A DNA stretch of 20,351 bases, from positions 1-20,351 of the IMG/VR virus record IMGVR_UViG_3300034378_000003, one strand, 5' to 3'. Positions within the stretch are counted from its first letter, which is position 1, and each line of letters starts with the position of its first letter. Of this stretch, positions 15,080-20,351 are shown one piece after another. The notes under the pieces are model-generated. The model was given only the letters and a program-made list of their open reading frames with translations. It made no database searches and had not been told where the DNA came from. Made by a program: the position numbers and the translations under genes. This DNA is from a virus.

Positions 15080-18000
15080 TGCGTGATGTACCTTCTGGTA
15101 TCCTGTCTAACTTGCAGCAACAGCATGGGGCTGAACCGATGCTCATTGTCGAAGTACAATGGGTAGATGATGGTCCGCGTGTTATGTATGCAGATCAAAA
15201 ACTCAATGGAGCCAGTTATCCCTATCCTCAGATAATTCAAGTAGGAAACTTCGATATGGCAATCCAAGTTGATGGTGCTAGTGATTCACAGCAGATCAAC
15301 ATTACCTTGGATGATGTCGATGGTAAGCTAAAGACTCTTGTTGACTCATACGATATTCACAAACGACCAGTTTGGGTCTATCAAGGTTTTCAAGGGCTTA
15401 CCATCAATCACAAGTTTCTTCTTTTCAAAGGGGAGATTAGTAGTCCTATCATTTGGGACGAGGGAGAACGCACACTCTCGTTTGACATTCTCACACGAAT
15501 CGAAGACACCGAAGTTGCTTTTTCGATGGAGGAAGGTGACTTTCCGACTATTCCAGAGGAGACTCTTGGTAAGGTTTGGCCGCTCGTTTTCGGCGAAGTT
15601 TGTAACATGCAGGCTGTTCAAGTACGGGCTCCATTACGAGGTTACATCACACATGGAGAGGGTGTTCACGACTTCACGTTACCAGATAGAATCTGCCAAG
15701 CTCGGTATATTCAGTGTTCTTCTGTGTCCATAGGCCAATCTACGACATTTATTGAAGACCCACCTGGAACATACACTACTCAATCAGAGGAAACATACGG
15801 CCCTGATCTTGAGTGTGTTGCGCACCGTTTTGAGACAATGTGTAATCTGGAGTTCTTACTAGAACAGCAATTATCGTATGAGCACCTGTATATCAACATT
15901 CGAGGCGGGGAAGATTTTCCGCAGCAGGAGACGATTCGACTGAACATTGGTGGAGCCATTTTTACAGGCTTCTTTGATGGCACACAATTTCGTGTTCTTG
16001 AACGTGAACACCCTGATTATGCTACCACTGAGCATGTGGCTTGCGCCCCTGTACCAGATCGGTCTATCGGGCTCGAACCAACTCATTGGACTTCAGGATG
16101 GAAGCAAACTGGCTCTAAGACAGCTTGGTATTTTGATGTTGATAATTACGACGAGGATTGCGACGATCTTGAAGTCTTTCGACAGACTTATGAAGGTGGT
16201 CCTACAGCGTCCCAAAAAGCATTTGATGATATGCCTACGGCAAGCTTCTTCTGGATTCCACCAGGTACAGACGTGTATCTTGAAGATGAGGCAGAAATTC
16301 TCTACATCGTGAGTCTCCTCCCTGCTACAATCAATCATGTTGCTGCTTACAAGTCGCAGCCAACGGGGAGGAAGTTACTGTTGGAGGTTCCTGCTGAATA
16401 CTACACAGTCTACGAGACTGATTACGATGGTTACACGGTAACAGAAATTGGGTTGAACAAGAAGCTAAGTCTTTATGACTCAGACTGGGATAACGACTTG
16501 TACATTTCGCTTACGTCCGATATTGGTCCAAATCCAGTAGACATCATTGAATGGTTGGTAAACAAGTATACCGATCTGACAATTGATACTGATTCGTTTG
16601 ATTTGGTGCGGGCCAATATGACGAATTACCCAACAAACTTTTGGGTAAAGGAACGCAAGAATATACTTGAATTGATTCGTGATATTGCCTTCCAAACTCG
16701 ATGCGCAGTCTACATTCGGAATGACACCATTTTCATCAAGTACCTTTCCAAGGAACCTGCCTCTGCTAGAACTATTACCGCAAGCGATATTCTTGTTGGT
16801 ACTTTCCAAGTGACGCATACGCCAACCGAGGATTTGGTGACAAAACATGAAGTAGAGTGGCAGAATGGTGAAGCTGGTATTGAAGATGACGACGAGGTTG
16901 TTCGGAAGATCGTGTTGAAGCACAATGTTCCTAAGTATGGGGTGCAGGAAGAAAGCTACAAATACTACACCCAAAACACTTACGAAACAATCTTGAAATC
17001 TGCAACCTTCTGGCTGATCCGACGCTCGCATACCTGGAAGTATGTATCCTTTGATACATCTATCAAGCATCTTGATTTGGACTTGTTTGATTGCATCACG
17101 CTTGATCTGCCACAATTTTCAGCTACACCAGTGAAATGCGTTATCACGAAAGCCCAGTTTGATAACACCAACAATACCATTCATTTCGAGGCATGGACCC
17201 CGGTTCGAGCGGGTACAACGGAACCCTATATTTGGGCTTGGCCTGCTGACCAATCTGCGTATCGACGATGGCCTGTTGATGGTGAACAACAATGGGCTGA
17301 ACCTGGATATGATTTCAATGTCAGCCCTCCAACTGACCATATCCTGTCAGGTGGTGGTGTAACAGAGGATGAGAATTTTGTTGTTTTGACCAGCGGTGAT
17401 AGATTTCCTTCTGACCTTGATGATGGGCCACCGACACTTTTCTGCGAAATCTCTGACTTCGAGGATGTTGAAGAAGAGGAGCCTGCCTTCCAAGCTTTGA
17501 AGTTAGCTCAGAAGAATAATCGTCAACAGACAGAGCAACAAATGAATAAGGATGTTCCTGCTTCAGGGAGTGACTCGGATAAAAAGAAAGAGCGTACAGC
17601 TTGTGGGCAGCCACAGTATGGTGATGGGTGTGTCTACGAAGTCAAAGTGATGTATGTTTATTCAATACTGGTAAGTTCAGGGATAATTCTAGGTGGCTGC
17701 AAAGGTGGTCCTTGTTGGTGTCGCAAGTGTGGAGGATCCTGTGCCGGATCGCTGTCATACTTCTGCCATACATTTGGAGCGGCTTTCTCTGCTTGGATGT
17801 TCTACAAGCAGAAACAAGCTGAAATTGCTGCCTTGGCGGCAAATTGTGGATACTGTTGTTATCAGACGCAACCTTATATGGTCATTGGTCCGTACTCCAT
17901 CCCCGACCCTGATTCGCCTTTCGGGGAGTGTGAGGATTTTCCAGGTGATCCTAATTCACCTAATCAAGGTGAAATATACGAACCTAAGCAGGCTACCTAA
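15079..18000 (+). CDS. Tail-tip hub / baseplate hub protein with a cysteine-rich C-terminal extension
   Basis: 973 residues, the largest tail-tip protein, coupled to the gene before it by TAATG. Residues 1-170 are beta-rich (IVEVQWVDDGPRVMYADQ, FKGEISSPIIWDEGERTLSF), as in hub proteins that close the tube. Residues about 480-720 contain a hub-like pattern: 'IIEWLVNKYTDLTID', 'ILELIRDIAFQTRCAVYIRN', 'FIKYLSKEPASARTI', 'DLDLFDCITLDLPQ', 'VITKAQFDNTNNTIHFE'. The last 130 residues are unusual: about 841-951 hold 12 cysteines, with 'GGCKGGPCWCRKCGGSC' and 'NCGYCCY', a hydrophobic stretch 'VKVMYVYSILVSSGIILGG' (856-874) and a second apolar patch 'FGAAFSAWMF'. Such a tail could bind metal or insert into membranes during DNA entry; that is inference. 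A classic lambda gpJ homologue is not obvious. Confidence 0.82.
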   Translation: MRDVPSGILSNLQQQHGAEPMLIVEVQWVDDGPRVMYADQKLNGASYPYPQIIQVGNFDMAIQVDGASDSQQINITLDDVDGKLKTLVDSYDIHKRPVWVYQGFQGLTINHKFLLFKGEISSPIIWDEGERTLSFDILTRIEDTEVAFSMEEGDFPTIPEETLGKVWPLVFGEVCNMQAVQVRAPLRGYITHGEGVHDFTLPDRICQARYIQCSSVSIGQSTTFIEDPPGTYTTQSEETYGPDLECVAHRFETMCNLEFLLEQQLSYEHLYINIRGGEDFPQQETIRLNIGGAIFTGFFDGTQFRVLEREHPDYATTEHVACAPVPDRSIGLEPTHWTSGWKQTGSKTAWYFDVDNYDEDCDDLEVFRQTYEGGPTASQKAFDDMPTASFFWIPPGTDVYLEDEAEILYIVSLLPATINHVAAYKSQPTGRKLLLEVPAEYYTVYETDYDGYTVTEIGLNKKLSLYDSDWDNDLYISLTSDIGPNPVDIIEWLVNKYTDLTIDTDSFDLVRANMTNYPTNFWVKERKNILELIRDIAFQTRCAVYIRNDTIFIKYLSKEPASARTITASDILVGTFQVTHTPTEDLVTKHEVEWQNGEAGIEDDDEVVRKIVLKHNVPKYGVQEESYKYYTQNTYETILKSATFWLIRRSHTWKYVSFDTSIKHLDLDLFDCITLDLPQFSATPVKCVITKAQFDNTNNTIHFEAWTPVRAGTTEPYIWAWPADQSAYRRWPVDGEQQWAEPGYDFNVSPPTDHILSGGGVTEDENFVVLTSGDRFPSDLDDGPPTLFCEISDFEDVEEEEPAFQALKLAQKNNRQQTEQQMNKDVPASGSDSDKKKERTACGQPQYGDGCVYEVKVMYVYSILVSSGIILGGCKGGPCWCRKCGGSCAGSLSYFCHTFGAAFSAWMFYKQKQAEIAALAANCGYCCYQTQPYMVIGPYSIPDPDSPFGECEDFPGDPNSPNQGEIYEPKQAT

Positions 18001-18012
18001 GAGGAGGGAGAG

Positions 18013-18393
18013 ATGAAAGAGCAGGTTTGCAAATACCAGCGCACACTTTACGAGGTAGACCGTAAAGTGCATGTTTCATCATGCGGTAACTACAAGTGTA
18101 TCCATCACTGCGGTCCAGTAAGTCGCATCATTTGCGATGATTGTAGCCTTCGTGAACCACCTGATTTGGAAGATCAGCGTGAACTTGAAACACTCGATGG
18201 TACTTACAACTACGAAGAAATCGAAGCAAGGACACCTGAAGAACGTCAAGCAATCTTGGAAACATATTGCTTCAAATGCAAGCATCTTGACACTGAAGCA
18301 AAAGTTTGTCAGGTGTGCGGCTGCACATTGCAAGCTCCTATTGATGAGTATGCAAAGTACGCCAACTTCCACTGTCCTTTGGAGCTTTGGTAA
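18013..18393 (+). CDS. Cysteine-rich zinc-module protein A
   Basis: 126 residues with 12 cysteines, RBS GGAGGGAG just before the ATG. The N-terminal module has C6, C24, C29, C33 and 'CDDCSLRE' (C41, C44) with adjacent HH. The C-terminal module is 'YCFKCKHLDTEAKVCQVCGC' (C86, C89, C99, C102, C104) ending in 'HCPLELW' (C121). The CxxC...CxxCGC...HCP-x-x-W layout looks like a zinc ribbon of a kind often seen in small phage proteins of unknown role. It shares both modules with the next gene. It follows the hub, whose own C-terminus is cysteine-rich, so a virion-tip or assembly role is possible; a regulatory zinc protein is the alternative. Function unknown. Confidence 0.8.
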   Translation: MKEQVCKYQRTLYEVDRKVHVSSCGNYKCIHHCGPVSRIICDDCSLREPPDLEDQRELETLDGTYNYEEIEARTPEERQAILETYCFKCKHLDTEAKVCQVCGCTLQAPIDEYAKYANFHCPLELW

Positions 18394-19139
18394 TGCAACT
18401 ACCTTGTCAAAAACGACGCCGAATTGTGCGAACAGAACGCGATGGTTCAAAGCGTGAGCTACACAAATGCGCGCATGGGATGGCTTCTACCTATCGACAG
18501 GAGGTAGATGACAACGTATGCGAAGGTTGTGTACTACGTCAAGTCTTGTTGAGTCAAAGACCTTGTAGTCCAAAGCCACCAAAGGAGCCTACGTATGCAC
18601 AGCCGGTGTTCGGAGAAGACGCTGAAATTTGCTACCGGCAAATAAATGCTGACCCGCCAGAATGTCCTGACGGCTACAAACGTAGGTTAGATGATCCCTG
18701 GACTTTCGATTCGATTTGGTTTCCTTGCCAGTATCGTCTTTTCAACAATGATTTGAAGCCCAATGGATCAGTCAAGATCAATCCTTACTGCATCCTAGCA
18801 AAGAAGCCCATTGATTTTGAGGAGTGCAATCGCTGCCAAGGTGCCCTGGCAAACGTAGGGGCTACCTTAAATCCTGATGAAACACCTGATTTTCCAGGTT
18901 TCACTAAGCAAATGCAGAACTACTGGGCAGCGGTACGTAAGTGGATAGCCGCAGGACGACCTGTTCGCTCTAAAGGAGAGGTAGAATTTCTGCATGGTAC
19001 TTATTGTGCCAAGTGCGATTGGTACGACAAAGAAAGCAAACGATGCAAGGGCTGTGGTTGTAAGGTGAGACCTAAAGGCTCAGCCATGCTGAACAAAATC
19101 AGAATGGCGACAGAACACTGTCCACGAGACTTTTGGTAA
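18393..19139 (+). CDS. Cysteine-rich zinc-module protein B
   Basis: 248 residues with 17 cysteines, starting at the ATG that overlaps the previous TAA; an upstream TTG at 18387 is rejected. Its ends match protein A: near the N-terminus 'HKCAH' and 'NVCEGCVLRQ' (C43, C46); at the C-terminus 'YCAKCDWYDKESKRCKGCGC' (C205, C208, C218, C221, C223) and 'EHCPRDFW' (C243). Between them is a 140-residue insert absent from A, with 'CYRQINADPPECPDGYKRR', 'CQYRLFNN', 'PYCILAKKPIDFEECNRC' and an Arg/Trp-containing helix. A and B look like an old duplication in which one copy gained a middle domain. Zinc binding is strongly suggested; the cellular or virion role is unknown. Confidence 0.8.
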   Translation: MQLPCQKRRRIVRTERDGSKRELHKCAHGMASTYRQEVDDNVCEGCVLRQVLLSQRPCSPKPPKEPTYAQPVFGEDAEICYRQINADPPECPDGYKRRLDDPWTFDSIWFPCQYRLFNNDLKPNGSVKINPYCILAKKPIDFEECNRCQGALANVGATLNPDETPDFPGFTKQMQNYWAAVRKWIAAGRPVRSKGEVEFLHGTYCAKCDWYDKESKRCKGCGCKVRPKGSAMLNKIRMATEHCPRDFW

Positions 19140-19228
19140 TGGTAGCCAGCAGGTCGTAGTCGGCAAGCGGCATCACAAACATCAACCAAATCACGCCGCG
19201 ATAGTCGAATGCTGGCGACCTGCTACCA
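19140..19228 (+). promoter_or_regulatory. Structured non-coding leader upstream of the small basic gene
   Basis: A long-range stem joins AGCAGGTCG (19148-19156) to CGACCTGCT (19216-19224), continued by TGGT (19140-19143) against ACCA (19225-19228) across a four-base bulge. Inside it GCGGC (19167-19171) pairs with GCCGC (19195-19199) around a 23-base loop that contains no G. No T-tract follows, so it is not a standard terminator. It ends a few bases before the AAGGGAG ribosome binding site at 19233-19239. It may be a leader or a small RNA. Confidence 0.45.
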
Positions 19229-19246
19229 ATACAAGGGAGTACCGCG

Positions 19247-19393
19247 ATGGGATGTTGTGCAGGCGGTAGGAAGAGTGTGGGTAATCGCAACACCAAGAAT
19301 GTGCGAATCCCTGGGACGACTCGGACAAAGAAGTCCAAGATGAATCGTGCTGGCAAGCGAAAAATACGCCGGGCTCAAGGACATAAAAGATAA
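19247..19393 (+). CDS. Small basic MGCC protein
   Basis: A 48-residue ORF with an AAGGGAG ribosome binding site (19233-19239) seven bases before the ATG. It starts 'MGCCAGGRKS' and is then strongly basic, with many Lys and Arg ('TRTKKSKMNRAGKRKIRRAQ') and almost no acidic residues. Small phage proteins beginning MCG/MGC and rich in Arg/Lys occur in tail regions; their role is unknown. The vicinal cysteines continue the cysteine-rich theme of the three genes before it, and the basic tail could bind DNA or RNA or anionic lipid. It is the last plus-strand gene before the convergent minus-strand genes. The good RBS and strong amino-acid bias argue for a real gene, though a chance ORF of this length cannot be excluded. 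Confidence 0.65.
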   Translation: MGCCAGGRKSVGNRNTKNVRIPGTTRTKKSKMNRAGKRKIRRAQGHKR

Positions 19394-19427
19394 CCCCGCC
19401 GGGGCCACGTTGGCAAGTCCAGCGGGG
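19394..19427 (-). terminator. Hairpin between convergent genes, minus-strand terminator
   Basis: CCCCGC (19394-19399) pairs with GCGGGG (19422-19427), and smaller inner pairings are possible. Read on the minus strand the hairpin is followed by TTATCTTTT, a reasonable T-tract, so it probably terminates the exonuclease transcript. On the plus strand no T-tract follows, so it would be weak for the tail run. Confidence 0.6.
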
Positions 19428-19433
19428 AGCAAA

Positions 19434-20051
19434 TCAGCGTCCGAATGAGGCTAGCATCGCTTTGTACAGTTTAGCTTCAGCTAGGGCATCACCCAAGGCA
19501 TCGTGTGCATTGTCGTTGACAATACCATACTTCTTGCACACCGCCCCAAGACTGACATACGGGAAAGGCGTCTTCAGTCCATGATATGTAGCGGCATCGT
19601 TGATGCTCAATGCGAAGAGCATCGTATCCCGTGGGTGCGGGTGGAAAAACTGATTGAAGGATTCTATCCCTAGCCAATTAGTCAAGAAGCCACGTTCAAA
19701 GGCCCAGTTATGGGCTAATGGCATGAGGCTCCGTTGAAAAGGCAAGTTGAGATTCTGGAACCATTCATCGAACAGATCAGCAACCTTCCAAGCGTCAGGG
19801 CAGTTGCTCATCAATTCCTCTATGTCCAACCCATGAACCATTTGGGCTCCATGCTCACACCGCTCTGGGTGAGCCGGTGCGATGTTCATATAGAAGGGAT
19901 TGATGTCGGGGACAGGTTCAATCTCGCTTGTGAGTGGTACAACGGCAATCTGAATGATCTCGTGGAACCCTGCCACTCGACCAGTTGTTTCCACGTCTAC
20001 GGCAACCATCATGTTGCCATTCAGATTTAGTAAGCTATTCGGTGCAGGCAT
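19434..20051 (-). CDS. DEDDh 3'-5' exonuclease (DnaQ-like)
   Basis: 205 residues when started at the ATG at 20051, which has GGAG eight bases upstream and gives 'MPAPNSLLNLNGNMMVAVDV'. A longer in-frame ATG at 20324 would add 91 residues that read as an overlapped, non-coding frame and is not preferred. ExoI is 'VAVDVETTG' (D19, E21); ExoII is 'AHNWAFERGFLTNWLG' (N115, F118, with E119 where Asp is usual); ExoIII is 'HDALGDALAEAKLY' (H183, D188). The family removes nucleotides from 3' ends using two metal ions, in proofreading or nucleic-acid turnover. It lies on the opposite strand to the tail genes and probably belongs to the replication or early region. Fold is certain from the motifs; the substrate is unknown. 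Confidence 0.9.
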   Translation of the reverse strand: MPAPNSLLNLNGNMMVAVDVETTGRVAGFHEIIQIAVVPLTSEIEPVPDINPFYMNIAPAHPERCEHGAQMVHGLDIEELMSNCPDAWKVADLFDEWFQNLNLPFQRSLMPLAHNWAFERGFLTNWLGIESFNQFFHPHPRDTMLFALSINDAATYHGLKTPFPYVSLGAVCKKYGIVNDNAHDALGDALAEAKLYKAMLASFGR

Positions 20052-20265
20052 TTCCATCTCTCCAATCTTCACCTTCATCTTGCCATTTCTTCTTACGATC
20101 CTCGGGAGGTTCCCATGAGTCGCCTTCAAAGAATCCTTCTTCTGGCAGAGTATCTTCCGGCCCCACTGTTGTTGGAGGCAGAGAAGGCGCTGCTGGCGGC
20201 TTTGGTTGCTCGGGAGGCCGTGTTGGTCCGTCACCACTTGATTCCAAACGCAACAAACGCAACAT
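20035..20265 (-). CDS. Proline-rich acidic small protein
   Basis: A 76-residue ORF overlapping the start of the exonuclease gene by 17 bases in another frame. The composition is strongly biased: a Pro-rich half ('PTRPPEQPKPPAAPSLPP') and an acidic, Trp-containing half ('DSWEPPEDRKKKWQDEGEDW'), which looks coded rather than random. The ATG at 20265 is the only start after an in-frame stop, but it has no visible RBS. The other frame here is Cys/Gln-rich and does not look coding, while 'MASESLRRQLEP' at 20324-20289 in that frame looks more protein-like. A frame change near 20265, or a sequence error, is therefore possible. It was not recognised as any family and is probably disordered. The remaining bases up to 20351 show no other feature. 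Confidence 0.55.
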   Translation of the reverse strand: MLRLLRLESSGDGPTRPPEQPKPPAAPSLPPTTVGPEDTLPEEGFFEGDSWEPPEDRKKKWQDEGEDWRDGNACTE

Positions 20266-20351
20266 TTTGCGGTTGTTGGGGATGTTTGCGGCTCAAGTTG
20301 CCGTCGCAAGCTCTCGCTTGCCATTAGTAATGCGCGTTTACCGTGGTGGCG

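Noticed and set aside
19434-20324. Single 296-residue exonuclease starting at 20324
   Set aside because: The first 91 residues do not resemble exonuclease sequence and overlap a better-looking Pro-rich frame; the ATG at 20051 has an RBS and gives the expected N-terminus.
1-20351. CRISPR array, tRNA genes, integrase, IS elements, tail sheath gene
   Set aside because: I looked for direct repeats with spacers, cloverleaf features, recombinase motifs and a sheath-sized ORF before the tube gene and found none.

Overview
This window is a piece of a tailed bacteriophage or prophage genome (Caudoviricetes). It almost certainly has siphovirus morphology: a single tail-tube gene with no sheath gene is followed by a frameshifted tail chaperone pair, a long TP901-type tape measure protein and a tail-tip/adhesin block. 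I see no integrase, tRNA, IS element or bacterial housekeeping gene, and nothing that identifies the host. Base composition is moderate in GC and fairly even, with a GC-richer patch at the 3' end of the tape measure gene.

Layout. About 1-780: end of the head-tail connector genes (partial head-closure-like gene, then a tail-terminator-like gene). 783-2829: tail tube, an intrinsic terminator, the chaperone G with a probable -1 frameshifted GT form, and a small conserved tail gene. 2831-7270: tape measure protein. 7271-7383: a structured non-coding leader with a possible kissing-loop fold. 7384-7920: a 160-residue virion protein and a strong terminator. 7935-13186: five tandem, translationally coupled paralogues of a predicted jelly-roll/LamG-like adhesin. 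13188-18000: a repeat-containing tail protein, a small tail protein and the 973-residue tail-tip hub, which ends in a cysteine-rich extension. 18013-19393: two related zinc-module proteins and a tiny basic MGCC protein, with a structured non-coding stretch between them. 19394-19427 is a hairpin at a convergent junction. 19434-20265 on the minus strand: a DEDDh exonuclease and an overlapping proline-rich small gene.

How it works together. The plus-strand genes form one late tail-morphogenesis run. Most stops and starts overlap as TAATG or TGATG, so translation is coupled. Three stretches break the run (about 1542-1616, 7271-7383 and 7867-7934), and each holds a hairpin, which suggests that tube, tape measure and fibre proteins are set to different dosages. 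The most unusual parts are the five-gene adhesin array, in which the codons for each protein's conserved C-terminus double as the ribosome binding site of the next gene; the two-hairpin leader at 7277-7371; and the concentration of cysteine-rich proteins at and just after the tail-tip hub. Functions are assigned from recognised sequence patterns and gene order only; no database search was possible.
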